A DNA stretch of 64,000 nucleotides from Caldisericia bacterium (GTDB lineage: Bacteria; Caldisericota; Caldisericia; JAAYUI01). The position numbers were made by a program, and so were the translations under genes. Below the pieces are notes generated by a model. The model was given only the letters and a program-made list of their open reading frames with translations. It was not told where the DNA came from and did not search any database. Within the stretch, counting starts at the first letter, position 1, and each line of letters begins with the position of its first letter. This document shows, piece after piece, positions 16,285 to 23,833 of this stretch. Location: the NCBI GenBank assembly GCA_017992475.1, contig JAGOOO010000002.1:88239-152238 (forward strand), read 5' to 3'.

Positions 16285-16315
16285 AATTACAATCTGATAT
16301 TGCCAGGAGGACGGG

Positions 16316-17245
16316 ATGAAAAGGGTTATTTTTGCAGTCTTTTTGATATCGGTTATGGCCATTTTGTTTGTTGGCCCTGTTTTCTCGCAGGAAAACAAGA
16401 ATTCACCACCACCAACAACTATTACAGGCGTTCCATCCACGCCAGACGAGATAATGGCCGCCCAGAAAAGAAATTATGTCCAGTTTCCAATTTTGAATGG
16501 TAAATATGGCCAGATATGGCTGATTCCCAAGGGAGAGGCAAAAATAACCGCCAGGAACATAAAAGGGCTCATTGCAGGTGACGTCATCGAGGTTGACAAC
16601 GATGGAACAAGCGCCTGTTCAATTGATTTTGACAAGTTTACTTCAGTCTATCTCAAAACGGACAGCGCCATAGAGTTTGTTGATACGACACCAACAAAAA
16701 TGAAGATAAAGCTTTTGAAAGGTGACATGCTCTTTGTTTCAAAAAAATCCTCCGGGATCGAGCTTGTCCAGGATGGCTGGGCAACCCAGGGGCTTGCAGG
16801 AACATTCACTTTTTCGGTTACCAGGGACAGCTCCGAGATGAGCGTTGTTGAAGGCACGACTTCATTCAAAATAGAAAAACTGGGGTCCGTTTATAAAATT
16901 GATGAAGGTAATACCGCAATAATAACAAAGGACGGCATTGGCGAGATTGATCCAACCGGCATATCGCCATTGCGCTTCTGGGACGACACAATAGCAAACC
17001 TGAACCCGACACTGCCAAAACCAAAAGAAGCTGTTGAACCATCGACCGCTTTTTCGCTTGGCGCAATCTTGCTGATCGTTGTTGCGGCAATGATTGTTGG
17101 TTTGCTTGTCTACATTGCCTACAGGACAATCAACAAGAGGCCAAGGGTAGAGATTGAAAAGGTTGATGAGCCGAAGCTGCGCACAGAAGATATTGTTGCA
17201 TCCGAGATTGAGGAGATCACCACTGACGAAACGATAATAAAATAG
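16316..17245 (+). CDS. FecR-domain-like exported protein with C-terminal membrane anchor
   Basis: A signal peptide (cleavage likely after VFSQ, about residue 25) leads a 309-residue protein. Residues about 75-200 alternate short beta-strands, with VIEVDNDGTSACSIDF, SAIEFVD...KMKIKLLKGDMLF and TQGLAGTFTFSVTRD. That pattern of a strand, then a 'LLKGD/V...GVRGT.F.V' turn and then 'VVEGTTSF' is the FecR periplasmic sensor fold. A transmembrane helix at about 246-268 is followed by a short, acidic tail predicted on the cytoplasmic side. There is no FecI-type sigma factor beside it, so the protein is probably structural or signalling by another route. Mrr follows 28 bases downstream. Confidence 0.65.
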   Translation: MKRVIFAVFLISVMAILFVGPVFSQENKNSPPPTTITGVPSTPDEIMAAQKRNYVQFPILNGKYGQIWLIPKGEAKITARNIKGLIAGDVIEVDNDGTSACSIDFDKFTSVYLKTDSAIEFVDTTPTKMKIKLLKGDMLFVSKKSSGIELVQDGWATQGLAGTFTFSVTRDSSEMSVVEGTTSFKIEKLGSVYKIDEGNTAIITKDGIGEIDPTGISPLRFWDDTIANLNPTLPKPKEAVEPSTAFSLGAILLIVVAAMIVGLLVYIAYRTINKRPRVEIEKVDEPKLRTEDIVASEIEEITTDETIIK

Positions 17246-17273
17246 TGATTTAAATAAGAAAGGCAAAAAATTT

Positions 17274-18206
17274 ATGATTACATATTTCAATTGCATAATA
17301 CCTGTATTGAAAGCCATTTCTGATGGCAGGGAATGGAGTAAGAAAGATATTTATGAGCCAGTGGCGAAAATAATGGGCTTAACAGAGGAAGAGAAGAGTG
17401 AAAGAATCCCCTCTGGCCCATTAAAGTATCAAAATACGATTGAATGGTCTTTTTTGTATCTAACAAAATCTGGTCTTGTTGTAAGAACAAAGCCGGCTTT
17501 TGTCATGATTACCGAAGAAGGAAGAAAATTGCTGAAAGAGAATCCAGCTAAAATAGACAACAATTTTCTGATAGAGAGGTACCCTAAATATAGAGAATGG
17601 GTTTCAAGTTACACTCAAAGAGAGCAACAGAAAGATGACGGTAAAAGGGAAACACTGGAGGGATTTGATACTTGCAGGAGTGTGACCCCCGAAGAAGAAA
17701 TAGATCGAGCTTGCAGAGATTTGAGGGAAAACCTTACAGACGAGTTGCTAGAAACAGTAAAGAGGGTCGACCCGTCATTTTTTGAAAAACTTGTCATCGA
17801 TCTGCTGTTGAAGATGGGCTATGGTGGTTCGAGGGCCGAGGCTGGCAGGGCAGTTGGAAAAACAGGCGATGGCGGGATTGATGGCATAATTGATGAAGAC
17901 AAACTTGGTCTGGACAAGATTTATATTCAGGCCAAGAGATGGGAAAACACTGTTGGAAGACCAATCGTTCAAGCTTTTGTGGGTAGCCTGGCCGGCAACC
18001 ACTCAAAGAAAGGTATTTTTATCACTACTTCTGATTTCACAAAAGATGCAAGGGAATACATAGAAAAAATTGACAGCCGGATTTCACTTGTTGATGGCAG
18101 GAAGCTCGTTGAGTTGATGATTGATCACGGGCTTGGTGTCAGCACAAGCAACACATATGAAATCAAGAAAGTCGACAGGGACTATTTCCCTGAAGACCTA
18201 TTCTAG
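17274..18206 (+). CDS. mrr: Mrr-type restriction endonuclease
   Basis: This 310-residue protein is close in length to E. coli Mrr. The N-terminal winged-helix DNA-binding part covers about residues 1-100 (IEWSFLYLTKSGLV...ITEEGRKLL). The C-terminal PD-(D/E)xK nuclease has FEKLVIDLLLKMGYGG, GDGGIDG with the metal-binding Asp203, and QAKRW (residues 219-223) with the catalytic Lys. Mrr cuts DNA carrying foreign methylation, so it works without a partner methylase; none is present here. It may be co-transcribed with the FecR-like gene. The 3' end overlaps the convergent pth by 9 bases. Confidence 0.88.
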   Translation: MITYFNCIIPVLKAISDGREWSKKDIYEPVAKIMGLTEEEKSERIPSGPLKYQNTIEWSFLYLTKSGLVVRTKPAFVMITEEGRKLLKENPAKIDNNFLIERYPKYREWVSSYTQREQQKDDGKRETLEGFDTCRSVTPEEEIDRACRDLRENLTDELLETVKRVDPSFFEKLVIDLLLKMGYGGSRAEAGRAVGKTGDGGIDGIIDEDKLGLDKIYIQAKRWENTVGRPIVQAFVGSLAGNHSKKGIFITTSDFTKDAREYIEKIDSRISLVDGRKLVELMIDHGLGVSTSNTYEIKKVDRDYFPEDLF

Positions 18207-18782
18207 TTCGTCCTGGTCTTTTGGTACAAAATTGAACTTGTTGCCGGCCGCCTGGTAACCTTCCTCTATTAGGAAAAGGCAAGCCTGTGCGGCTTTTTTT
18301 ATTGCCTCTCCTAGTCCTTCATCCTTCGTCCTTGAAAGGACAAAATCAACGACTTCATCTTTTGTCTCAGGTCTTCCGACGCCTATTTTTATCCTGTAGA
18401 AATCGGATTTTCCAGTTTCCTGTATTATGGATGCGATTCCCTTGTGTCCGCCATTTGATCCACTTTTCCTTATCCTGAGGGCCCCTGACGGGAGGTCTAT
18501 GTCATCATGGATGATTATCCAGTGGTCGGAAGGCACCTCGTTGGCATTTGCAAGACACCCGACTGGCCCACCGGACAGGTTCATGAAAGAAAGAGGTTTT
18601 GCAATCACAAATTTCATTTCATCAAATTCCAGCCTGGCAATTTTTGCCCCGCAGGACATTCTCGAAATCCTTGTTTTCAGCGATTTTGCGAGGGTGTCCA
18701 CGGCGTCAAAACCCACATTGTGCCGCGTGTGCGCGTATTTGAGTCCGGGGTTGCCGAGTCCCACTATGAGCCATTTTTCCAT
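18198..18782 (-). CDS. pth: Peptidyl-tRNA hydrolase
   Basis: This 194-residue protein has the signature residues of bacterial Pth: GLGNPG near the N-terminus, TRHNVGFDAVD with the catalytic His, FMNLSG, and HDDIDLPSG...GSNGGHKG. It releases peptides from peptidyl-tRNA that drops off the ribosome, in the cytoplasm. The ATG at 18782 lacks a ribosome-binding site; a GTGACT/GATAAT promoter ends 8 nt before it, suggesting a leaderless message. Transcribed alone, isolated from the serine operon by a terminator. Confidence 0.95.
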   Translation of the reverse strand: MEKWLIVGLGNPGLKYAHTRHNVGFDAVDTLAKSLKTRISRMSCGAKIARLEFDEMKFVIAKPLSFMNLSGGPVGCLANANEVPSDHWIIIHDDIDLPSGALRIRKSGSNGGHKGIASIIQETGKSDFYRIKIGVGRPETKDEVVDFVLSRTKDEGLGEAIKKAAQACLFLIEEGYQAAGNKFNFVPKDQDELE

Positions 18783-18790
18783 ACGGAAAC

Positions 18791-18818
18791 ATTATCTACA
18801 AAAAACTCCGGCAGTCAC
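18791..18818 (-). promoter_or_regulatory. Leaderless promoter for pth
   Basis: On the minus strand GTGACT (18813-18818), a 16-bp spacer, GATAAT (18791-18796), then 8 nt to ATG 18782. Confidence 0.5.
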
Positions 18819-18856
18819 GATTAAAATATTTACACAAATCGCAATTTGTGACCAAA

Positions 18857-18889
18857 TAAAAAAACGGCCCTTTTTAGGGCCGTTTTTTT
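18857..18889 (-). terminator. Intrinsic terminator of the serine operon (bidirectional form)
   Basis: ACGGCCCT / AGGGCCGT stem with a short T-rich loop, flanked by a run of As on one side and T7 on the other. It lies 22 bases past the DUF1015 gene. Confidence 0.88.
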
Positions 18890-18911
18890 ATTTGTCTGGT
18901 TAATATTTTGG

Positions 18912-20252
18912 CTATTTTACAGTCTCTTTGTCGGGGAAGTACTGGATCACAAGCCCTGACTGGACCTTCGGGAAATAGTCAGTTGACTTCTGCGGCATTG
19001 TCTCGAAGTGTTTTGTTACGTCTTCGACCTGGGTTGTGAGCGTCGGGTTCATGAGGAAGACGCACTGGTGGGTGCCTTTGGTTACAGGCTCGACCGCTTC
19101 CGGAACGTACCTTTCATAGTCAACATTTGTCTGGGCGGCAAGCTTTGCATCGTCAATCCCCAGCTGTTTTTCAAGTATCAGCCTGTGGAGGATTGTTACA
19201 TCCAGCCTCTTCCAGTCGTTGGATTTTTCAACCGGAATGGAATCGGCGATTGACAGGTCCTTGAGAGTCAACATGTACATCTTTTTTGAACCCTTCGGGA
19301 AGTATCCGAAGGCGTGCTTGTCCACGTTTTTGCCCATCATTTCAACCAGTTTCCTTGCGGCATCGACTGCTGATCCGGAAACTTCAACCTCTGCTACATC
19401 AAAATTGCCCTTGAGTTGTTCAAGCATTTTTGCGCCATCAAAATTTGGGACATCACGGACCAGCCTGTGGGTTGGGAAAACGTAAAGGTTTGGATCGGCC
19501 ATGTTGACATAGGCGATCATCCTGTAGTTCCAGCCTTCTTTGCCAGTGAAACCCGGGTTCTTTTCCCTCATCTCGTTGCGGTAGTTGAGGGCGGTTTCGT
19601 ACCTGTGGTGGCCATCACAGATGATGGTTGTTTTTGGGTCCATCAGGTCCTGCACCTTTTTTATTGTTGCCGGGTCGCTGATTTTCCAGATTTTGTGGTG
19701 GGTCTTGTATTCGTCCACAGCATCAAAGAGGGGCCCCGAGCCAGTTTTCCCGGAGAGAACCTTGTTGATTGCATCCTCATTGTCTCTGTAGAACATCAGA
19801 ACGAGACCAGTATTTGTTTTTGTTGACCTCATGAGCATGAGTCTGTCCTGCTTGGGGCCAGAAAGTGTGTGCTCGTGCGGATAGACAATCTTTTCCGAAT
19901 ACTCGTGGAGCTTGCCTAGTGCTATGAAGCTCATGCGGGTAACGGTCTTGCCAGTATCAGGATGGACATATTCCTGGTTGTAGACGTAGATGCACGGCTC
20001 TTGGTCGCGCTCAAAAATGTTCTCGGCCATCCACAGCTTTGTGTACCATTCTGCCCTGACATACTTGTTGTAGTTCTCGTCGTCCCCCTGGAGGTCCTTT
20101 CCCAGCTCAACGCGGATGGCGTTGTAAGGCGAGGTCTTATAGTATTCCTCCTGCATTTTTGGGGTGATTTTGTCGTATGGCTGGGTGATCAGGTCCTGTA
20201 TGTTACCAGCCTGTTTGCTGTAGTGGACTCCTTTAAAGGGGAGTATTTCCAT
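18912..20252 (-). CDS. DUF1015 family protein
   Basis: The 446 residues match the DUF1015 family, recognised by FKGVHY...VITQPYDKI-type start (here DLITQPYDKITPKMQ), YVYNQEY, PHEHTLSGPKQDRL and CDGHHRYETAL. The family has no established biochemical role. It is known to occur next to serA in several anaerobes, and here it follows serA by 6 bases and an aminotransferase two genes up, so a role in serine or 2-oxoacid metabolism is likely by association. The conserved CDGHHRYE motif looks like a catalytic or metal site. Confidence 0.85.
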   Translation of the reverse strand: MEILPFKGVHYSKQAGNIQDLITQPYDKITPKMQEEYYKTSPYNAIRVELGKDLQGDDENYNKYVRAEWYTKLWMAENIFERDQEPCIYVYNQEYVHPDTGKTVTRMSFIALGKLHEYSEKIVYPHEHTLSGPKQDRLMLMRSTKTNTGLVLMFYRDNEDAINKVLSGKTGSGPLFDAVDEYKTHHKIWKISDPATIKKVQDLMDPKTTIICDGHHRYETALNYRNEMREKNPGFTGKEGWNYRMIAYVNMADPNLYVFPTHRLVRDVPNFDGAKMLEQLKGNFDVAEVEVSGSAVDAARKLVEMMGKNVDKHAFGYFPKGSKKMYMLTLKDLSIADSIPVEKSNDWKRLDVTILHRLILEKQLGIDDAKLAAQTNVDYERYVPEAVEPVTKGTHQCVFLMNPTLTTQVEDVTKHFETMPQKSTDYFPKVQSGLVIQYFPDKETVK

Positions 20253-20258
20253 CGATTT

Positions 20259-21173
20259 CTATTTTCCTTCCTTGAAGAATTCGGCGATCTTTTCTGCCAG
20301 TTGAACGCCAGCCCTTGTTTGACCTTCTTCGGTGGCGGCTCCAATATGTGGAGTAAGGGCAACATTCGGCAGGGAAGCCAGCTTGTTTACTCCTTCCGGT
20401 GGCTCCTTCTCGAAGACATCGATACCGGCCGCGAAGAGTTTTCCTTCTTTTAGCGCATTGTAGAGCGCCTCTTCGTTGACAGTACCGCCCCTTGCGCAAT
20501 TTACGAGCACAAGGCCTTTCTTGCACTTGTCAAAGTCCTGCTTATCCAGAATGTTTTTTGTTTCAGGGGTAAGCGGAATATGGAGCGAGATGAAATCTGC
20601 TTTTGCAAGCAATTCATCTTTGCTTACCATGTGTATGCCCTGCATGCCTGGATCGGAAACGTATGGATCAAAAGCAATAACTTCCATTCCAAATGCCATT
20701 GCCCTCTTAGCTGTTTCCCTGCCGATTCTTCCAACACCAATGAGTCCCAGTGTTTTTCCGTAGAGCTCCACGCCTTCCATGACCTTCTTTTCCCACTTGC
20801 CCTCTTTCATGGTGGCTGTTCCGTAGCCGATCCAGCGGGAAGCGGCAAGCATGTGGCCAATTGCCAGCTCTGCAACACTGATTGATGTTGCTGCCGGGGT
20901 ATTTACGACCTTGATCCCCTTTTCTTTTGCAGCATTGGAGTCAACATTGTCCAGACCAACACCGGCCCTTCCGATGATCCTCAGTTTTGAACCGGCCTTT
21001 ATTACGTCAGCAGTGACCTTTGTGGCCGACCTGACGATGATGGCATCATAGTCCCCGATTGAACTGACAAGCTCCTCGGGCGTCATTTTTTTGACAACGA
21101 CCTCATGTCCTTCTTTTTGCAGAAGGTCCACTCCTGCTTTTGCTATTGGATCAGAAATCAATATTTTGGCCAT
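20259..21173 (-). CDS. serA: D-3-phosphoglycerate dehydrogenase, short form
   Basis: This 304-residue D-2-hydroxyacid dehydrogenase has RSATKVTADVI and GRAGVGLDNVD at the substrate side, the NAD loop GVGRIGRETAKR, the catalytic Arg in NCARGG, and the catalytic His in TPHIGA. It ends right after the catalytic fold, so it lacks the ACT regulatory domain of E. coli SerA and is not expected to be serine-inhibited through one. It would oxidise 3-phosphoglycerate to phosphohydroxypyruvate. An aminotransferase lies 20 bases upstream. Another D-2-hydroxyacid substrate remains possible. Confidence 0.9.
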   Translation of the reverse strand: MAKILISDPIAKAGVDLLQKEGHEVVVKKMTPEELVSSIGDYDAIIVRSATKVTADVIKAGSKLRIIGRAGVGLDNVDSNAAKEKGIKVVNTPAATSISVAELAIGHMLAASRWIGYGTATMKEGKWEKKVMEGVELYGKTLGLIGVGRIGRETAKRAMAFGMEVIAFDPYVSDPGMQGIHMVSKDELLAKADFISLHIPLTPETKNILDKQDFDKCKKGLVLVNCARGGTVNEEALYNALKEGKLFAAGIDVFEKEPPEGVNKLASLPNVALTPHIGAATEEGQTRAGVQLAEKIAEFFKEGK

Positions 21174-21193
21174 AAAAACACCCCCTTTTGGAT

Positions 21194-22336
21194 TTATTCC
21201 TGTGCCATCTCCTTCATAAAGGCAGAGACGCCAGAACCGATTTCAAATTTGTGTCCAAGCTCTTTGAGTGTAAGCTCCAGGGCTGCGAGGCAGGCTAGCT
21301 CGGAGTACATGTCCATATATCCCATGTGACCAAGCCTGAAGATTTTGCCTGAGAAGTCGCCCTGACCACCGGCGATTGTTATGCCGTACTTGTCCCTTAT
21401 GACTGAGGTTACCTTTTTGCCGTCAACGCCATCCGGGATCTTGACTGTTGTTACTGCATCGCCCGGGCATTTTGCAAACAGCTCGAGGTTCATTGCTTTC
21501 ATGGCAGTTCTGATGCCTTTGGCGAGCTTTGTTGATCTGGCCCAGACGTTTTCAAGCCCTTCGGCCTTCATCATCTCGAAAGCTTTGTCGGCTTGGTAAA
21601 TGATCCCGATTGGTGGTGTCCACGGGGTTTCGTTGTCAACAAGTTTCTTCTGGAACAGCTTGAGGTCAAAATAGAACTTGTGCTGTTTGTTGTTTTCAAC
21701 GAGCTTCCATGCTTTTTCGTTCATGCAGATGAAAGCCATTCCTGGTGGAAGCATCATGCCTTTCTGGGAACCACCGACTACCACATCAACGTTCCACTCG
21801 TCCATCTTGAGTGGCACAACGCCGATGCCTGAAACGCCATCAACCACGAGTATTGCGTTGGTTTTGCTGACTATTTTTGCGAAACCTGCAGTGTCAGAGC
21901 ATGCGCCGGTCGATGTTTCGGAGAGCTGGCAGAAAACAGCAACTGTATCCGGATTTTCTTTAATCACTGCTTCAAGCTCTGCTGGGGTTGCCATGTCGCC
22001 CCAGTCTTTTTTAATTTCGATAACATTTGCACCGTAGGCCTTATTGATCTTCACCCATCTTCCACCAAAGTTTCCGGCATTGATTACAATGACTTTGTCT
22101 CCAGTGTTGACAAGGTTCTGGACGGCTGTTTCCATGGCGCCTGATCCCGATGAGGCCAGGAGATAGGAGTCATACTTGGTCCCAAGGAGCCATTTCATGT
22201 CGTCCGTCACCTTGCGGAACATCTTCTTGGCGACTGGATGCTTGTGGTGCGTTATTTCCCTTGCGCCCTCAAGCCTTACCTCTTCTGGAAGCGGGGTTGG
22301 ACCCGGTGCGAGCAAAAATTTGTACAATGTTTTCAT
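21194..22336 (-). CDS. Class V aminotransferase (alanine-glyoxylate/serine-pyruvate type)
   Basis: This 380-residue PLP enzyme begins with LLAPGPTPLPEEV, then SGSGAMETAV for phosphate binding. Asp in VDGVSG holds the PLP ring and the Schiff-base Lys is in GGSQKG. Sequence type is alanine-glyoxylate/serine-pyruvate aminotransferase. Since it precedes serA and DUF1015 and no serC is seen, it may act as the phosphoserine aminotransferase, but that is inference. ATG 22336 lies 7 nt after GGAG; the TTG just before it is less suitable. A long untranslated region lies upstream. Confidence 0.88.
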   Translation of the reverse strand: MKTLYKFLLAPGPTPLPEEVRLEGAREITHHKHPVAKKMFRKVTDDMKWLLGTKYDSYLLASSGSGAMETAVQNLVNTGDKVIVINAGNFGGRWVKINKAYGANVIEIKKDWGDMATPAELEAVIKENPDTVAVFCQLSETSTGACSDTAGFAKIVSKTNAILVVDGVSGIGVVPLKMDEWNVDVVVGGSQKGMMLPPGMAFICMNEKAWKLVENNKQHKFYFDLKLFQKKLVDNETPWTPPIGIIYQADKAFEMMKAEGLENVWARSTKLAKGIRTAMKAMNLELFAKCPGDAVTTVKIPDGVDGKKVTSVIRDKYGITIAGGQGDFSGKIFRLGHMGYMDMYSELACLAALELTLKELGHKFEIGSGVSAFMKEMAQE

Positions 22337-22600
22337 CAAAAAACTCCTTTCGGTTTATTGTGGCCGGGGCGGTGTTCCGCCGCGGTTAACTGCATGGTTT
22401 TGCGTCAAAAGCTCTATGTTATTTTGTGTCCGGGTTTTTTTGATATGAGGATACTTACGAGGCGATTCTTTTCTGTTTGAAGCGCTGTTCCCATGCCAAT
22501 CGCGGTTGCATTTTGGGTCTGGTAAGATGCCCCTGCCCAAAGGGAAAGCGCTTGAGAGCGATATTATTTCAATCACTTCACTCCTTCCGGGCCTCCTATT
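22337..22600 (-). other. Structured 5' region ahead of the serine operon
   Basis: About 260 bases upstream of the first serine gene contain no supported gene but show long-range complementarity. Arms at 22480-22492 (AAGCGCTGTTCCC) and 22542-22553 (GGGAAAGCGCTT) form a 12-bp stem with one bulge, enclosing a second stem pair, TTTGGG/CCCAAA. A GGCGG-AACA-CCGCC hairpin sits about 30 bases before the ribosome-binding site. This could be a cis-acting leader or a separate small RNA on either strand. It does not match a riboswitch consensus that I can recall. Confidence 0.35.
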
Positions 22601-22685
22601 GTAATAACCGATTTTTTGTTTTCAAGCGTTGCCCACCAAAGTGGGCCAAACTGATTATAACAAGTATATTTTTATTGGAGAAACA

Positions 22686-22727
22686 ATGACCAAATCAGGC
22701 ACCAACAACTATGCCGCTATCCAATAA
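22686..22727 (+). other. Possible 13-codon ORF
   Basis: ATG 22686 follows TTGGAGAAACA, a plausible ribosome-binding site, and opens MTKSGTNNYAAIQ before a stop. Two AT-rich -10-like boxes lie upstream (near 22657-22670). Too short to be more than a candidate; the remaining bases to 22773 contain nothing I can name. Confidence 0.2.
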
Positions 22728-22773
22728 TAGCAGATTTCGCCAATATAAAATGGACAAAATTATTTGAGTGCTT

Positions 22774-23148
22774 CTATGGTTTTGTAGGTGGTTGCAGCCA
22801 GTAAAAGGCACCAATCGTGTTGAAATACCCGAACAGATTGGTAATAAAAACATATATTCCCACCCAGAATGCTATTTTCATCCAGAGAGGGAGCTTAAAG
22901 AAGGAAAGATTTTTTCTGGTTATTTCGAGATACACGCAGAGAACTATAACAACCATTCCGGCCAGTGTTACCCAAAAATTCCAGATTATTGAACGTGGAT
23001 TCATGACAACAAGCAGATTTCCAAATATTGCCATCGCGGATGCTGCTATTACTGCCAATATCGTGTATAAATCAAGTTTATTTGAAACTATGGTTATTTT
23101 CTCGGTGCTACCAGGCCCTTCGATAACTCTTCCGTCGTTTTCTTCCAT
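22774..23148 (-). CDS. Small membrane protein, unknown
   Basis: The 124 residues have an acidic N-terminus (MEENDGRVIEGPGSTEK) followed by three hydrophobic helices (about 26-46, 56-74, 86-106) and a short tail ending PPTKP. I do not recognise a family. The start ATG 23148 was chosen for its ribosome-binding site GAAGGAGC; an in-frame upstream extension would place the start inside the promoter (TTGACA at 23195-23200). Confidence 0.6.
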   Translation of the reverse strand: MEENDGRVIEGPGSTEKITIVSNKLDLYTILAVIAASAMAIFGNLLVVMNPRSIIWNFWVTLAGMVVIVLCVYLEITRKNLSFFKLPLWMKIAFWVGIYVFITNLFGYFNTIGAFYWLQPPTKP

Positions 23149-23261
23149 TTTTTCAGCTCCTTCGTTGAGAATGGTACATAAATACACATGTTTTTGTCAA
23201 TAGGTAAAAAATTATTAAGTAGAAGGTGAAACCATGCTAGGTAGCTAGTGTATCAGTATAT

Positions 23262-23514
23262 GTGCCTGGCAAGTCATGTTTGTGAGTAGAAAGAAAAGAA
23301 GAGAATTAAAAAAGAAGAAATGCTTGCTAACAGGCCGCTAATATTGAGGGACTAGTATCTAGCCACCAAAAAATTGAAAGGAGAAAGTATATGGACCAGT
23401 TTATGTTTGCTGAAATGCTGATAGAGAACATCGTTAATAACTACGGTTGCGAAGACGGACACGATTGCAACCAGAATGAGCTCTAGTTTACATGAACATG
23501 ACTTGCCAAGGCAC
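23262..23514. repeat. Inverted repeat pair flanking a small ORF
   Basis: GTGCC-TGGCAAGTCATGTT at 23262-23280 recurs as its reverse complement at 23495-23514, with one extra base. The 214 bases between hold the 31-codon ORF. The right arm includes TTGCCA, which with TATAAT at 23525-23530 (16-bp spacer) looks like the tRNA-Gly promoter. The unit could be a small non-autonomous element, a long hairpin RNA, or a relic of a duplicated promoter. Confidence 0.5.
23391..23486 (+). CDS. 31-residue peptide, unknown
   Basis: ATG 23391 is preceded by an excellent ribosome-binding site (GAAAGGAGAAAGTAT). The peptide starts MDQFMFAEMLIENIV and ends with NNYGCEDGHDCNQNEL, holding two cysteines six residues apart in an acidic tail. 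The N-terminal half is an amphipathic, methionine-rich helix. No family is recognised and no processing or export gene is next to it. It sits inside the 23262-23514 inverted repeat, just upstream of tRNA-Gly. Codon count is too small for composition arguments; the ribosome-binding site is the main support. Confidence 0.4.
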   Translation: MDQFMFAEMLIENIVNNYGCEDGHDCNQNEL

Positions 23515-23530
23515 TGGAAAACTTTATAAT
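23503..23530 (+). promoter_or_regulatory. Promoter of tRNA-Gly
   Basis: TTGCCA 23503-23508, a 16-bp spacer and TATAAT 23525-23530, ending 11 nt before the tRNA. Confidence 0.55.
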
Positions 23531-23541
23531 CCCAACTGGTT

Positions 23542-23616
23542 GCGGGAATAGCTCAGTGGTAGAGCGTCGGCTTCCCAAGCCGGATGTCGCGGGTTCAAAT
23601 CCCGTTTCCCGCTCCA
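23542..23616 (+). tRNA. tRNA-Gly (anticodon CCC)
   Basis: A complete cloverleaf: acceptor GCGGGAA pairs with TTCCCGC, the D arm is GCTC...GAGC, the anticodon loop is TTCCCAA with CCC, the T arm has GGTTCAAAT, and CCA is encoded. It decodes GGG. A rho-independent terminator follows at 23646. Confidence 0.95.
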
Positions 23617-23645
23617 GTGCCACACCAACAAGGAAGAATGAGGCG

Positions 23646-23667
23646 AGGTCCGAAAGGGCCTTTTTTT
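23646..23667 (+). terminator. Intrinsic terminator after tRNA-Gly
   Basis: AGGTCC-GAAA-GGGCCT stem-loop with a GNRA tetraloop and one G-U pair, followed by T7. Confidence 0.8.
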
Positions 23668-23746
23668 ATTTTTGTCGTTACTTGTTTTTTTAGGCTAAAC
23701 CCTGGTACTTGTCACAGGCCATCTTTTTGTTATAAATAACTTGCGC

Positions 23747-23821
23747 GGCGACGTAGCCAAGTGGTAAGGCGAAGGTCTGCAAAACCTTTATCCAGGGGTT
23801 CGATTCCCCTCGTCGCCTCCA
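23747..23821 (+). tRNA. tRNA-Cys (anticodon GCA)
   Basis: Acceptor GGCGACG pairs with CGTCGCC, D arm GCC...GGC, anticodon loop CTGCAAA with GCA, T arm GGGG-TTCGATT-CCCC, and encoded CCA. It begins 80 bases past the tRNA-Gly terminator; TATAAA at 23731-23736 lies 10 nt before it as the likely -10. Confidence 0.95.
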
Positions 23822-23833
23822 GTCAGAAAAAAA

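Noticed and set aside
19962..20453. Plus-strand frame opposite the DUF1015 and serA genes
   Set aside because: Shadow of two well-supported minus-strand genes, with no initiation signal.
22369..22395. GGCGGTGTTCCGCCGCGG resembling a T-box core
   Set aside because: It lacks the GGGTGGNACCGCG consensus and the specifier stem; it is better explained as a GGCGG hairpin.
22575..22620. CCCGGAAGGAG on the minus strand resembling the SRP RNA loop
   Set aside because: The required CAGG and AGCA symmetric loop residues around the GGAA tetraloop are absent, and the surrounding stems do not form.
23282..23341. GTG-initiated 19-codon basic peptide in the inverted-repeat unit
   Set aside because: There is no ribosome-binding site or promoter, and composition reflects an A/G-rich stretch.
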